A stretch of 64,000 nt of DNA from Clostridiales bacterium (GCA_017428545.1 JAFRQR010000002.1:186001-250000); one strand, 5' to 3'. Positions 27,024-36,475 are shown, counted from the first letter of the stretch. The notes: generated by a model from the letters alone, not told the origin. A program made the numbers and translations.

Positions 27024-27921
27024 TTCTCAGTATTTCGAGAAGTTTCTTATAATGCTCCGGAATGTCTGCGGTAAATTCGATGACCTCTTCGGTCCTTGGA
27101 TGAATAAACCGTATAGATGTACTGTGAAGCGCCTGACCGTGAAGGTTGTACTTCTCTCTCTTCGGCGCGTATAGCGGATCTCCGATACACGGATGTCCGA
27201 TATATGTCATATGCGCACGGATCTGATGCGTTCTTCCCGTCTCCAGGCGGCAAAGAAGATCCGTTCCTTTTCTGAAACGTTCAAGGACCTCAAAATGAGT
27301 GATGGAATCCTTTCCGCCTTCACAGACAGTCATCTTTCTTCTATCATTCGTAGCGCGTCCGATCGGAGCATGGATCGTACCCTTATCCGAATCCACGATG
27401 CCGTAAACACAGGCACGGTATTCTCTTACCACTTCGTGATTGGCGATCATTTCCGCCATAGCCAGATGTGTCTCATTATTCTTTACGACGACCATTAATC
27501 CGGAAGTGTCCATATCGATTCGATGGACGATACCCGGACGGATAACACCATTAATGTCAGAAAGTTTTCCCGCACAGTGATAAAGCAGCGCATTAACAAG
27601 TGTTCCGGAATAGTGTCCGGGAGCAGGGTGAACGACCATTCCCTGAGGTTTATTTATGATGATCAGATCATCATCCTCGTAAACTATATCCAAAGGAATA
27701 TTCTCGGGCTTTGCATCCGTATCTACCGGCGGCGGAAAATCAATGTCGATCTTCTCCCCTCCGAATACTTTAAAGGAGGCCTTTACGGGCTTTCCGTCAA
27801 CGCATACGGCGCCATCGGAAATAAGCTGCGCCGCCCTGGATCTTGTAAGATCAGGACAAGCCTGCGGAATATAGGCATCAACACGTCCTTGATAATTTTC
27901 AACGATATAAGACTCGATCAT
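27013..27921 (-). CDS. rluD: 23S rRNA pseudouridine synthase, RluD type
   Basis: A 302-residue RluA-family enzyme. An S4 RNA-binding domain covers about residues 12-75. The catalytic domain has I-I-N-K-P-Q-G-M-V-V-H-P, the catalytic aspartate in H-R-I-D-M-D-T-S-G-L, and a late R-T-H-Q-I-R-A-H motif. It likely modifies helix 69 of 23S rRNA, though RluA-type relatives with other targets cannot be excluded. It starts 3 bases after the lspA stop; lspA-rluD is a classic Bacillota pair. Confidence 0.93.
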   Translation of the reverse strand: MIESYIVENYQGRVDAYIPQACPDLTRSRAAQLISDGAVCVDGKPVKASFKVFGGEKIDIDFPPPVDTDAKPENIPLDIVYEDDDLIIINKPQGMVVHPAPGHYSGTLVNALLYHCAGKLSDINGVIRPGIVHRIDMDTSGLMVVVKNNETHLAMAEMIANHEVVREYRACVYGIVDSDKGTIHAPIGRATNDRRKMTVCEGGKDSITHFEVLERFRKGTDLLCRLETGRTHQIRAHMTYIGHPCIGDPLYAPKREKYNLHGQALHSTSIRFIHPRTEEVIEFTADIPEHYKKLLEILRNDV

Positions 27922-27924
27922 GCA

Positions 27925-28527
27925 TTATTCCCCATCATCTGTTTTATCGTCATTTCCTGAAAAATCGATCAATCCGCTTTCCTTCTGCGGTTCATCCTTC
28001 GGAGTGTTAAACGGGATCTCAGGGATAAACTTTTCGTTAAAAATGAGAAGCACTGCGATCACAATGCAGGAAAGAGTTACGTATATATCCGCCACATTGA
28101 AGATCGGGAAAGTATAGCTTCCGAAATCAAAGCAGATAAAATCAACTACATATTTCAGGCGGATCCTGTCGATCAGGTTACCGAGAGTTCCTGCGGAAAG
28201 GAAAATAAGACAGAAAGCAAGCCTTCTGCTTCTGAAACGGGCAAGAACAAAGAAAGCAAGCACCATCAGTAAAACAAGAGCGATCGATGAGATCGTTGAA
28301 AGGAATGTGATCCCCCATGATTTTTCTGAAAACATGCTAAAAGCACTTCCCTTGTTTCTTACGTACATAAACGAAAAGAATCCGTCGATGATCGGGTCCT
28401 TCTGCGCAAGAGCGAACGATTTCACGATCAGATCCTTCGTAAACTGATCGATAAAAACGAGAACGACAAAGAGTTCCGAGAAAAGAACATATGTCATCCA
28501 GGTCGGTTTTTTCAATTCTTTATTCAT
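27925..28527 (-). CDS. lspA: Lipoprotein signal peptidase (signal peptidase II)
   Basis: A 200-residue membrane aspartyl protease that cleaves before the lipid-modified cysteine of prolipoproteins, such as the two binding lipoproteins in this window. Four helices are visible. The catalytic aspartates are in G-N-L-I-D-R and F-N-V-A-D-I, and V-R-N-K-G-S-A-F-S is the conserved loop. A polar tail of about 35 residues rich in D and E extends past the usual end. The start overlaps ymdB by 8 bases. Confidence 0.95.
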   Translation of the reverse strand: MNKELKKPTWMTYVLFSELFVVLVFIDQFTKDLIVKSFALAQKDPIIDGFFSFMYVRNKGSAFSMFSEKSWGITFLSTISSIALVLLMVLAFFVLARFRSRRLAFCLIFLSAGTLGNLIDRIRLKYVVDFICFDFGSYTFPIFNVADIYVTLSCIVIAVLLIFNEKFIPEIPFNTPKDEPQKESGLIDFSGNDDKTDDGE

Positions 28528-29308
28528 TCAGTTTGATCCTTTCTATTTTCAGGCATTTACCGGTCTTACTATCAAGTTCGGCGAGAACGGCCTGAATGCT
28601 GGCCACCCCTTCTGCCGGCTGATATCTGGCCGGAAGTTTATCAGCAAGACGCCTAAGGGATGCATCCGCATCCATTCCGAGTATTCCTTCCTCTGTTCCG
28701 GTCATACCTACATCCGTTATATATCCCGTTCCACATGGGAGGATCTTTTCATCAGCTGTCTGTACATGCGTATGAGTGCCGAGGACAAGAGAGACTTTGC
28801 CATCACAAAAATATCCCATGGCGCCCTTTTCGCTTGTCGTTTCCGCGTGAAAATCGATAAGTATATTCGTCGGCGAATAGTCCTTTTTCCATCGTTCGAT
28901 ATTCTTCTGGAAATAGGTAAACGGAGAATCCGCCAAAGGGGTAACAAAGACCTGTCCCATCAGAGAAATAACGAGAAGTCTGCCCTTTTCCTTGAGATCG
29001 ATCAGATATTCGCAGGCACCCGGCCAGGAATCACTGACATTTCCGGGACGTACCACACGGGGTTCAGATTCGGCAAACTGAAGATAACTCGGACAGGAAA
29101 AAGAATGGTTTCCCAAGGTGATACAATCTGCTCCAAAAGAAAAGATCTCTTTTGCCGAAGCATAATTGATCCCAAGTCCCGCAGCCACATTTTCTGCATT
29201 TACGATACAGGCATCTACGGCATTTTCAGTCAAAAATGCCTTCAGTCTGTTCTTTAATATGCGCTTTCCCGGATGGGCGACCACATCACCAACAAAAAGG
29301 ACCCGCAA
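28520..29308 (-). CDS. ymdB: YmdB-family metallophosphoesterase
   Basis: A 262-residue di-metal phosphodiesterase, a family known to hydrolyse 2',3'-cyclic AMP. The metal motifs are in order: G-D-V-V near residue 7, N-A-E-N at about 37, G-N-H near 66, H-A-E-T-T-S-E-K at about 153 and G-T-H-T-H-V-Q-T-A-D near 177. The third motif reads G-N-H-S-F rather than the more common G-N-H-T-W. It is the first gene of the seven-gene operon ending in recO and follows rny, its usual neighbour, across a terminator. Confidence 0.93.
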   Translation of the reverse strand: MRVLFVGDVVAHPGKRILKNRLKAFLTENAVDACIVNAENVAAGLGINYASAKEIFSFGADCITLGNHSFSCPSYLQFAESEPRVVRPGNVSDSWPGACEYLIDLKEKGRLLVISLMGQVFVTPLADSPFTYFQKNIERWKKDYSPTNILIDFHAETTSEKGAMGYFCDGKVSLVLGTHTHVQTADEKILPCGTGYITDVGMTGTEEGILGMDADASLRRLADKLPARYQPAEGVASIQAVLAELDSKTGKCLKIERIKLNE

Positions 29309-29370
29309 TTCTTAATCCTCAATTCTAAAAATATACTCTGTATTTTACCATAAACAACGCATATTCGGGA

Positions 29371-29410
29371 ACAAAAAAAGAGCCTGTCCCGTATAAGGAC
29401 AGGCTCTTTT
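29371..29410 (-). terminator. Intrinsic terminator of rny
   Basis: A perfect 14-bp stem (29376-29389 with 29397-29410, 7-base loop) is followed on the minus strand by a run of T. It begins 11 bases after the rny stop. Confidence 0.93.
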
Positions 29411-29421
29411 GAGTTTCGGGT

Positions 29422-31011
29422 TTACTTTGCTACATCCGAGGCACGTGTTTCACGAATGATATTGACCTTGATCTGACCCGGATAATCGAGTTCTTCCTCG
29501 ATTCTCTTACAGATATCACGGGCTCTCAAGACCATTTCATCATCAGACACCTTGTCTGGGCTGACGATTACGCGGATCTCACGACCTGCCTGGATCGCAA
29601 AGGCTTTCTCGACACCATCAAAACTGGTAGCGATTTCTTCAAGCTTCTGAATTCTCTTGATATAAGTCTCCATGTTCTCACGGCGTGCGCCCGGTCTTGC
29701 AGCGGAAATAGCATCCGCAGCAGCTACCAGTACTGCGATCTCGGTTGTCGGTTCGCAGTCACCGTGGTGGGACATGATCGCATTGATCACAGTGTCGTTT
29801 TCTTTGTAACGACGTGCAATGTCAGCGCCTAACTCAATATGAGAACCCTCAAGTTCAAAGTCAGCAGCCTTTCCGATATCATGCAACAAGCCTGCTCTAC
29901 GAGCAAGCATCTCATCCAGACCTAATTCAGCCGCCATCATGCTGGCAAGCCAGGCGACTTCAATTGAATGCTGCAACACATTCTGCCCGTAACTTGTACG
30001 ATAACGTAAACGTCCGAGATACTTGATGATCTCCGGATTCAAACCGACGATTCCTGTATCAAAAGCAGCTCTTTCACCTTCCTGCTTGATCGTCTGGTTG
30101 ACTTCTTTACGGGCTTTGTGAGACATCTCTTCGATTCTCGCAGGATGGATACGGCCATCCAAAATCAATCTTTCAATTGTCAATCGGGCAATCTCACGCC
30201 GGATTGGGTCAAAACTCGAAAGGATAACGGCCTCTGGTGTATCGTCAATAATAATGTCAACACCGGTGCTTGTCTCGATCGCACGGATGTTTCTACCTTC
30301 ACGGCCGATAATACGTCCCTTCATTTCATCATTCGGCAGGGACACAACCGAAACGGTCACTTCGGACACATAATCTGAAGCATAACGCTGGATCGCATTC
30401 ACGACGATCTCACGCGATTTCTTGTCGGCTTCAGCTTTTGCCTGTTCTTCCATCTGCTTTAACATGACCGCCATATCGTGGCTGTATTCACGCTGTGCAG
30501 CATCAAGAACAAGATTTCGAGCATCACTTACAGACAAACCGGAAACTTTCTCAAGTTCGATCACTTTCTGACGTTCCAGTTCTTTTGCTTTCTCCTCCAA
30601 TGCCATAACATCGCTGACACGGGACTCAAGAGCAGTTTCCTTCTGTTCCATCGCTTCGATCTTGCGGTTTAATGATTCCTCTTTCTGCTCAAGACGGTTT
30701 CTTTCTCTGGCGATCTCGGACTTTCTCTCTCTAACGTCCTTCTCGAGATCGAGCTTGGCATTAGTTATTTCCTCCTTCGCCTGTAAAAGAAGTTCCCTCT
30801 TTCTGCTTTCTGCATTCTTCTGCGCCTCACCAATTACTCTTTCTGCATCTTCTTCTGCTTTAGCCACATCCTCTTCAAGCTTCTTCTGCTTTGCGGAAAG
30901 GCCTTTGCGGTAATATAATACGGAAAATCCTACACTGATGAGAGCACCGACTACGAAAGCAATTACAATCAATAGAATTGCTAACCAAAGTTCTATGGTA
31001 CTCACCTCCAA
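29422..31011 (-). CDS. rny: Ribonuclease Y
   Basis: A 529-residue membrane-anchored endoribonuclease that starts mRNA decay. A single N-terminal helix (about residues 7-33) is followed by a long coiled coil rich in E, K and R (40-195), a KH domain with [12 protein letters not shown], and an HD domain with L-L-H-D-I-G-K-A and S-H-H-G-D. Order and length match the family exactly. It is a single-gene transcript. Confidence 0.97.
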   Translation of the reverse strand: MEVSTIELWLAILLIVIAFVVGALISVGFSVLYYRKGLSAKQKKLEEDVAKAEEDAERVIGEAQKNAESRKRELLLQAKEEITNAKLDLEKDVRERKSEIARERNRLEQKEESLNRKIEAMEQKETALESRVSDVMALEEKAKELERQKVIELEKVSGLSVSDARNLVLDAAQREYSHDMAVMLKQMEEQAKAEADKKSREIVVNAIQRYASDYVSEVTVSVVSLPNDEMKGRIIGREGRNIRAIETSTGVDIIIDDTPEAVILSSFDPIRREIARLTIERLILDGRIHPARIEEMSHKARKEVNQTIKQEGERAAFDTGIVGLNPEIIKYLGRLRYRTSYGQNVLQHSIEVAWLASMMAAELGLDEMLARRAGLLHDIGKAADFELEGSHIELGADIARRYKENDTVINAIMSHHGDCEPTTEIAVLVAAADAISAARPGARRENMETYIKRIQKLEEIATSFDGVEKAFAIQAGREIRVIVSPDKVSDDEMVLRARDICKRIEEELDYPGQIKVNIIRETRASDVAK

Positions 31012-31062
31012 TATTTAATTTTCAAGATTCAAATCATATGCCCCTCTTAAGAACACCATATA

Positions 31063-31093
31063 ATTTTAATGAAAAAATACTTCGATTGTCAAC
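31063..31093 (-). promoter_or_regulatory. Probable promoter of rny
   Basis: TTGACA (31093-31088) and TAAAAT (31068-31063) lie on the minus strand with a 19-base gap, about 55 bases before the start. The spacing is long but the -35 is a perfect match. Confidence 0.5.
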
Positions 31094-31102
31094 TTAATCG
31101 GT

Positions 31103-31744
31103 TTATTTGTTGCCATTTTTGTTAGATTTTTTTGTTTTTTTCGAAGGCATCCTTCTCTTCAGTGCCTCTTTTGAAGCAACAGAATAACCGAAGAAACCGA
31201 GCAGTTTTCCGATCGTGTAGTATTCACCGTGTGAATACGTTACGAGTTTGGCCTTTTCCAGACAGATCTTTCCCTTTTCGTCGATAAGCTTCTCATCAAC
31301 GGAAACGCCTGTGATCTCAGCAAGAAACATATCATGCGAACCAAGTTCGATGATATCTTTCAGCTTGCAAAACAAAGATACAGGTGCTTCTTTGATCTGC
31401 GGCGCATATTTCAGGCCTTCCGCCAGAATTGCGGTAAGTCCTGTCTTTTCAAACTTATCCTCTTTATCACCGGATCTCACACCGCAGTAATCGCAGGACT
31501 TGGCAAGATCTTCGGTCACAAGATTGATGACAAATTCCTGTGTCTCACAGATCAAATCATGCGAATGGCGGGATTTTCTGATCGAAACCGATACCATCGG
31601 CGGCTCGGAATTGACCGTTCCGGTCCAGGCGACCGTAATGATATTCGGTCTCTTTTCGATTTTTTCCGGTTCTTTTCCCGCACAGGAAACCATAACAACG
31701 GGAACAGGATTCAGCATCGTGGATGGCGGCATAACTATTTTCAT
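31103..31744 (-). CDS. Flavin reductase-like FMN-binding protein
   Basis: A 213-residue split-barrel flavoprotein of the flavin-reductase domain family. The N-terminus P-N-I-I-T-V-A-W-T-G-T-V and P-P-M-V-S-V-S-I are typical FMN-binding strands, and the E-F-V-I-N-L-V segment follows. The last 25 residues are very basic (K, S, N, R), which is unusual and could bind nucleic acid or membrane. Two C-x2-C cysteines occur in S-C-D-Y-C-G. It may be co-transcribed with the GNAT-Ogt gene 17 bases upstream. Substrate unknown. Confidence 0.87.
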   Translation of the reverse strand: MKIVMPPSTMLNPVPVVMVSCAGKEPEKIEKRPNIITVAWTGTVNSEPPMVSVSIRKSRHSHDLICETQEFVINLVTEDLAKSCDYCGVRSGDKEDKFEKTGLTAILAEGLKYAPQIKEAPVSLFCKLKDIIELGSHDMFLAEITGVSVDEKLIDEKGKICLEKAKLVTYSHGEYYTIGKLLGFFGYSVASKEALKRRMPSKKTKKSNKNGNK

Positions 31745-31761
31745 AAATATCTCCCTTCAAA

Positions 31762-32859
31762 TCACTCAATGATATGAATGCCGAACATTTCATGGTTCAG
31801 CAGGTATTCCTTGATCTCAAGTCCGCCGGAAAAGCCGACGAGACGGCCGTCTTTACCGATGATCCGGTGGCACGGAACCAGAAGCGGCAGCGGGTTATCA
31901 CCACATGCGGAACCGACGGCACGCGTCAGATTTCTGGCGGCTACTTTATCGCCGCCGGTAAGTTCCAGAGCGATATCTTCATAACTGCAAGTCGCCCCAT
32001 AAGGGATCGTACTTACCTTGTCCCACACCTTCTTTTGAAAATCACTGCCGTGCAGCGGTTTGGCATGAATGGTAAAAGATGTCCTTCTTTTTGAAAAGTA
32101 CTCGCCGAGCTCGATCATACAGCGCTTGACTTCATCCGGGAAATCCAGTTCTAAGAGATCTTTATACTCCGGAGATCCTTCTTCTTTGAGCACACCGTGG
32201 CTGTCAGCGATACCGGTTCGGATCGCGACACTTCTTTCCAGATTTCCGGTGACTTCTTTTCCGTAGGTAAAGAACTGCGTCAGTTCAACGACATCGTTAT
32301 CACCACGGATCGCCACCACTCCCTTTTTAAACGGAACGAATCCGACGGAATAATTCGGATACTCGGAATCCAGCTGCGAAAACAGTGCCGCGTCGCAAAA
32401 AGCACCGCCAACAAACAAAGCCTCATCTAAAAGCGCTTCCTGACGCATATTGCAAGAAAGAAGCACTCGAGATGCCGGTTCATCCGTCACCGGGATCATG
32501 GCCGAGACCCTGTGGATCGAAAGATCGAAAAATGCATATCGCAGAAGGCTGTCATATGCTGATACGAAGTATTCTTCGGGAATACTCCTCTCCCCGTCCT
32601 CCGTAACTACCTTATCCGAAAAATACATGACCGACGAAGCGCTTCTGTTTTTCTCCGAATAACCGTCGAGGCCCAAAATGCCGAAGACAAGTTCTTTTCC
32701 CAATTCAAAAAAAGAGGCCGTGAAATACTTCCTGTTCGGATCCGAAAGCACCGAACGGATAAAAGAGGACACATCATCAGTGACTTGATCCAGGATCCCC
32801 TGTTCCCGGATCTTAGCCTTGTCCAAGACTCTTAATGGCGATAATCGGATGTCTGCCAT
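31762..32859 (-). CDS. GNAT-like domain fused to O6-alkylguanine-DNA alkyltransferase
   Basis: A 365-residue protein. Residues 170-365 are a complete Ogt/MGMT: an N-terminal Ada-like subdomain, the DNA-binding P-Y-G-A-T-C-S-Y segment, the acceptor C330 in V-P-C-H-R, and G-F-S-G-G-L-E-I-K at the end. Residues 1-168 resemble an N-acetyltransferase of the RimL type, with the pattern R-V-S-A-x-I-P, E-P-A-S-R-V-L-L-S-C-N-M-R-x-E and D-A-A-L-F-S-Q-L. The Ogt half repairs O6-methylguanine by suicidal transfer. The role of the GNAT half, and whether it is active, is not readable. GAGAGG precedes the ATG. Confidence 0.88.
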   Translation of the reverse strand: MADIRLSPLRVLDKAKIREQGILDQVTDDVSSFIRSVLSDPNRKYFTASFFELGKELVFGILGLDGYSEKNRSASSVMYFSDKVVTEDGERSIPEEYFVSAYDSLLRYAFFDLSIHRVSAMIPVTDEPASRVLLSCNMRQEALLDEALFVGGAFCDAALFSQLDSEYPNYSVGFVPFKKGVVAIRGDNDVVELTQFFTYGKEVTGNLERSVAIRTGIADSHGVLKEEGSPEYKDLLELDFPDEVKRCMIELGEYFSKRRTSFTIHAKPLHGSDFQKKVWDKVSTIPYGATCSYEDIALELTGGDKVAARNLTRAVGSACGDNPLPLLVPCHRIIGKDGRLVGFSGGLEIKEYLLNHEMFGIHIIE

Positions 32860-32906
32860 TTTCTACCTCTCTTCAGCACTTAGGCTAACGCCCTGACCTC
32901 ATAGTT

Positions 32907-34322
32907 CTATTCATCGTCGTCTAAAGACATACTCTCGCTGATCGTTTCGGATATACGATCCAGATCCTTTCGGAATGTTTCGCTTTCTGATACTTCAGGT
33001 ATCAATATCGCCTGATCCATCAGTTCCTGATATTGCATCAGATAATTCCCGTACTTTTGGTTCTTCACGGTGCTTTGCCATACGGATGGAGTTTTTACTA
33101 CCGGAAGATAACCGCTTCGTTCCGAAAGCCTGGAAACTAAAAGCAAGGCGTCTTCGTCAAGAGCGAAGAAAGATGCCAGTTCGCATGATTCTTTCGGATT
33201 TTTGCAGGTAGAAGAAATGCAGTACGGATAAGTGATAAGAAGCGGCGATGAATACTCATCATCTTTGATCCCCGGAAGCTGCATAATACTCAGGGTATTC
33301 GGCATATAGTTGTCATATAAGGGGATCTCATCCGTCGTTCCCACCCAGATACCGACTTTGCGGGAAAGCAAAGGAGAAACACCGGAGAAAAGAAGTTCAG
33401 AGTCTTCATCACTCAGGCTTTCATAAGAATACCCGGAAGAAATGATCGACTCGACAAAGGAAACGGAATCACGGAAGTTCGGATCGATCCTTTCGTCTGG
33501 ATCTGACGCAGAAAGATACTCACGGCTGTAAATCGAACACGGAAGATACGGCACCATGTTCGAAGCCAGATAAAAAGGCAGTACCGTTCTCTCTTCTTCG
33601 TTAAGTTTAGAAATCTCGGAAAGGATAGCTAGAAGCGAGGACTTACTCTGCCTGAAACTGACAGACGGGATATCGGCCTGGCGAAGTACTTCCATATCGC
33701 AAAAAAGCACAGCCGCAGAGGTCTGATACGGAATCCCGTACTGACTGTTATTGACATGGAATTCGGAAATCAGATCAGGATAGATCCGATCTGTTGAAAA
33801 CAGAGGAACCTCGGCAAGATATTCATCGACAGGCATAGCATATCCGTTACTTACCACCTCATCAAAACTGTCCGTCAGAAAGATATCCGGCATGTCCGAG
33901 CCTTTCCATTGGCTCAGTGTGGAAACATTGCAGCCATTATCGGATGTTGTATACACATTAAGGACAAAAGGAATATCGATCGAAGAAAGATAATCCAGAT
34001 CCACGGTAGATCCGGTAACTCCATCTCCGAGTAGGCCGTTGTTCTTGGCATAATAGAGTCTGGCCAGATACTGACAGGTCTCATAAGATAAAGGAGAAGC
34101 GATCGTCAGTTCAACAGAAGCCGCTTCCGTCGAAGTCTCAGATGTCTCGGATTCAGGAGCTTCCGTCGTTTCCGAAGTCGGGATCGTAGGAAAATCGTTA
34201 CTAGTTTTTTTGCACGAAGAAAGGCAAAGACTCATAAGGACCGACAAACCCAGTAATAGACTTACCACTCGCATCGCACCGAGATTTCGGGCACTATTCC
34301 TTTTAGAGACTGAAAAAAGCAT
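32907..34322 (-). CDS. Orphan extracellular solute-binding lipoprotein
   Basis: A 471-residue predicted lipoprotein. After a basic start the hydrophobic core ends in lipobox L-S-S-C (C37), followed by a linker of T, S, E and P repeats (about 40-68). The body resembles bacterial extracellular solute-binding proteins (W-K-G-S-D-M-P-D-I-F-L, Y-G-I-P-Y-Q-T-S-A). No permease or ATPase is adjacent, so it may serve a transporter encoded elsewhere or act as a sensor. The start is uncertain: an internal ATG at residue 17 would give a more standard signal peptide but lacks a ribosome-binding site. Downstream is the Ogt fusion. Confidence 0.78.
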   Translation of the reverse strand: MLFSVSKRNSARNLGAMRVVSLLLGLSVLMSLCLSSCKKTSNDFPTIPTSETTEAPESETSETSTEAASVELTIASPLSYETCQYLARLYYAKNNGLLGDGVTGSTVDLDYLSSIDIPFVLNVYTTSDNGCNVSTLSQWKGSDMPDIFLTDSFDEVVSNGYAMPVDEYLAEVPLFSTDRIYPDLISEFHVNNSQYGIPYQTSAAVLFCDMEVLRQADIPSVSFRQSKSSLLAILSEISKLNEEERTVLPFYLASNMVPYLPCSIYSREYLSASDPDERIDPNFRDSVSFVESIISSGYSYESLSDEDSELLFSGVSPLLSRKVGIWVGTTDEIPLYDNYMPNTLSIMQLPGIKDDEYSSPLLITYPYCISSTCKNPKESCELASFFALDEDALLLVSRLSERSGYLPVVKTPSVWQSTVKNQKYGNYLMQYQELMDQAILIPEVSESETFRKDLDRISETISESMSLDDDE

Positions 34323-34373
34323 ATCCTGAAAAAGACCCTCACTTCTTGTTCTATTTCAATTATACAATAAAAC

Positions 34374-34420
34374 ATAAAAAAAGAACTGTCTCATGAAGCT
34401 TCCGCCTCGAAACAGTTCTT
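34374..34420 (-). terminator. Intrinsic terminator of tRNA-Thr
   Basis: Nine-base arms (34381-34389 with 34412-34420) enclose a 22-base loop containing a small inner stem (GAAGCTTC). On the minus strand TTTTTATG follows. It starts 4 bases after the tRNA. Confidence 0.82.
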
Positions 34421-34423
34421 TCC

Positions 34424-34498
34424 TGGAGCCAATGGTGGGAATCGAACCCACGGCCTATTCATTACGAGTGAATTGCTCTACCCCTGAGCCACATTGGC
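34424..34498 (-). tRNA. tRNA-Thr (anticodon CGT)
   Basis: A 75-base cloverleaf with acceptor arms GCCAATG and CATTGGC, anticodon loop CTCGTAA (CGU, reads ACG), T-loop GGTTCGATTCC and an encoded CCA end. It has its own promoter and terminator. Confidence 0.96.
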
Positions 34499-34518
34499 AT
34501 TGCTCTAAAGCACATAAA

Positions 34519-34547
34519 AATATACCGATTATTTCCTTAGATGTCAA
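34519..34547 (-). promoter_or_regulatory. Promoter of tRNA-Thr
   Basis: TTGACA (34547-34542) and TATATT (34524-34519) lie on the minus strand with exactly 17 bases between. The start of transcription would be about 14 bases before the tRNA. Confidence 0.8.
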
Positions 34548-34555
34548 GTTTAAAA

Positions 34556-35767
34556 TCACTCATACTGCATTCTCCAATCGATACAGCGCTGTAGATAATT
34601 CACGTAATCGGGGTTCTTACACATGCCCTTACCCTCTACATCGGAGATCTTCGCTACGTCCTGGCCGTTACAGAGTGTTGTTTTCATGACGATATTCAGT
34701 GCCGGCACACATGTATCATTTGCAATATAGGTTCCGATACCGAAAGCCACTTTCGCGCGTCCGCGGAAATGGCGATAGATCCTATCTGCTTTTTCGAAAT
34801 TCAGGCTATCCGAGAAAAGAAGCGTTTTTGTCGTCGCATCGATCCCAAGAGAATTATAGTGTGCGATCATCTTCTCACCCCATTCGATCGGATCTCCTGA
34901 GTCATGACGGACACCGGAAAAGAGCGTCGAATACGTCAGTTGGAAGTCACGAAGGAAGCAGTCGGTCGTGATCGCATCTGTAAGAGCCGTTCCGTTTAAG
35001 ACACCATATTCATCGACCCAGGCACGAAGCGCATACCAGTTCGAATAAGCAGGATTATGCTTATGATCGCCCTGTCCGACGCACATGATCCACTCATGTG
35101 CCATGGTTCCGACAGGCGTCAGATTGTATTTCATGGCAAGATACACATTGGAAGTTCCGACAAACTTACTGTCTGTTCCCGAAAGATCTGCATCTGCAAG
35201 TGCGCGCACGGCCATCTCCTGTGCTTCTGCCGAGAGACGCCGTCTCATACCGAATTCACTGAAAGACGAAAGGCTGTATTTTCCGCTTTTGAGCCATCCG
35301 ATCTTCTCGTTCAGACGTTCCTCGAAACTCTTGATCAGATCGTCATAGTTATACGCCATACGGAAATAGACTTCATTTACGATCGCCAATGTAGGGATCT
35401 CGTACATAGAGGTATTCAGCCAGGTACCACGTGCTTCAATGGAAAGATTACAATCCGCATTTGTCGTGATCTCAAAATCCTCATATCTGGGTTCCCAAAG
35501 TCTGAGGAAGTCTACATAGGAACCCTTGATCCACTTGATATCATCCAGATACTGAAGTTCTTCCTCCGTAAAACGAAGTTTGCAGTATGCCTGAAGCTGA
35601 TCCTTGATCTCCTGGATCATCTCTTCTGTGAACTTTACGTCTTTATTCCGGCAGCGGAAAGTCCATGTCGTCTTATACGACGGGAACTGATGATAGATCG
35701 CCTGACCCATGGAAAATTTATACATATCAGTCTCAAGGAGACTTGTGATGATCGGATGCAGTTTCAT
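34556..35767 (-). CDS. pncB: Nicotinate phosphoribosyltransferase
   Basis: A 403-residue enzyme that joins nicotinate and PRPP to give nicotinate mononucleotide, the committing step of NAD salvage. The family landmarks are L-L-x-T-D-M-Y-K-F-S-M near the start, the catalytic-histidine region G-T-M-A-H-E-W-I-M, and D-S-G-D-P-x-x-W-G-E-K for phosphoribosyl binding. The ATG at 35767 lies one base after the pncA stop with GGAGGG upstream. An in-frame start at 35800 would overlap pncA and is rejected. The two genes form a nicotinamide-to-NaMN unit. Confidence 0.95.
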   Translation of the reverse strand: MKLHPIITSLLETDMYKFSMGQAIYHQFPSYKTTWTFRCRNKDVKFTEEMIQEIKDQLQAYCKLRFTEEELQYLDDIKWIKGSYVDFLRLWEPRYEDFEITTNADCNLSIEARGTWLNTSMYEIPTLAIVNEVYFRMAYNYDDLIKSFEERLNEKIGWLKSGKYSLSSFSEFGMRRRLSAEAQEMAVRALADADLSGTDSKFVGTSNVYLAMKYNLTPVGTMAHEWIMCVGQGDHKHNPAYSNWYALRAWVDEYGVLNGTALTDAITTDCFLRDFQLTYSTLFSGVRHDSGDPIEWGEKMIAHYNSLGIDATTKTLLFSDSLNFEKADRIYRHFRGRAKVAFGIGTYIANDTCVPALNIVMKTTLCNGQDVAKISDVEGKGMCKNPDYVNYLQRCIDWRMQYE

Positions 35768-35768
35768 A

Positions 35769-36314
35769 TTATACTTCCCTCCACGGTTCTTTTCCCTCAT
35801 GCAGAATATCGATCTGGCAGCATTTCATCGTTACGAGCGCGGCATCATGAGAAGCCGGCGAAACGCCTGCGCAGCAGGCACTGTCGACTACGATATCTCT
35901 TTCCGGGAAAAGGTTTTTGATCGTAAGCGCATTGGAAACCACGCAAATATCGGTACAAAGACCGATGACTTCGATCGGATCGGAATCATCCTTAAGATAC
36001 TTCTTCCATCCGGTGTATCCAAAAGAAGGCTTTTCGATCACGAGTGCGTCTTCCGGTGCGGCTTTTCTGATTTTATCAGGGATCAGCCATCCGTCAGAGC
36101 CTTTGATACAGTGCGGTACCGGCAGATACTTGCCTTCTCTTGTATTCATGTAATTCTTCTTATGGGTATCCTGCGTAAAGATCACACGGTCACCCTTCTT
36201 GACATAGGATTTGATCTTTTTCACTACGTTTGAAACGATCTTTTCGGCTTCCTTGGAACCCAATGCACCATCGATAAAATCAGTCTGCATATCAACAACG
36301 ATCAGTGTTTTCAT
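35769..36314 (-). CDS. pncA: Nicotinamidase (isochorismatase fold)
   Basis: A 181-residue cysteine hydrolase that converts nicotinamide to nicotinate for the PncB enzyme encoded next. The triad is D8 (V-V-D-M-Q), K95 (I-E-K-P) and C124 (T-D-I-C-V); metal ligands D49 and H51 (T-Q-D-T-H) and H68 are present. The ATG at 36314 follows AGGAGGG. A TATAAT (36351-36346) about 32 bases upstream is a likely -10 box. Peroxyureidoacrylate amidohydrolases share the fold, but linkage to pncB settles the call. Confidence 0.94.
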   Translation of the reverse strand: MKTLIVVDMQTDFIDGALGSKEAEKIVSNVVKKIKSYVKKGDRVIFTQDTHKKNYMNTREGKYLPVPHCIKGSDGWLIPDKIRKAAPEDALVIEKPSFGYTGWKKYLKDDSDPIEVIGLCTDICVVSNALTIKNLFPERDIVVDSACCAGVSPASHDAALVTMKCCQIDILHEGKEPWREV

Positions 36315-36360
36315 AAGATACCCTCCTGTAAGATAACTTAAGGTCATTATAAATCAATAT

Positions 36361-36394
36361 AAAGGAAAAAAGAAAGACTCCCGATAAGGGAGTC
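36361..36394 (-). terminator. Intrinsic terminator of tRNA-Arg
   Basis: A 7-bp GC-rich stem (36376-36382 with 36388-36394), 5-base loop, is followed on the minus strand by TTTCTTTTTT. It begins 4 bases after the tRNA. Confidence 0.9.
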
Positions 36395-36398
36395 CTTC

Positions 36399-36475
36399 TG
36401 GCGTCCACGAGGGGATTCGAACCTCCGGCCTACCGCTTAGGAGGCGGTCGCTCTATCCTGCTGAGCTACGTGGAC
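36399..36475 (-). tRNA. tRNA-Arg (anticodon CCT)
   Basis: A 77-base cloverleaf with acceptor arms GTCCACG and CGTGGAC, anticodon loop CTCCTAA (CCU, reads AGG), T-loop GGTTCGAATCC and encoded CCA. No clear promoter lies in the 36 bases upstream, so it may be the tail of the secA-PNP-SAH transcript. Confidence 0.96.
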
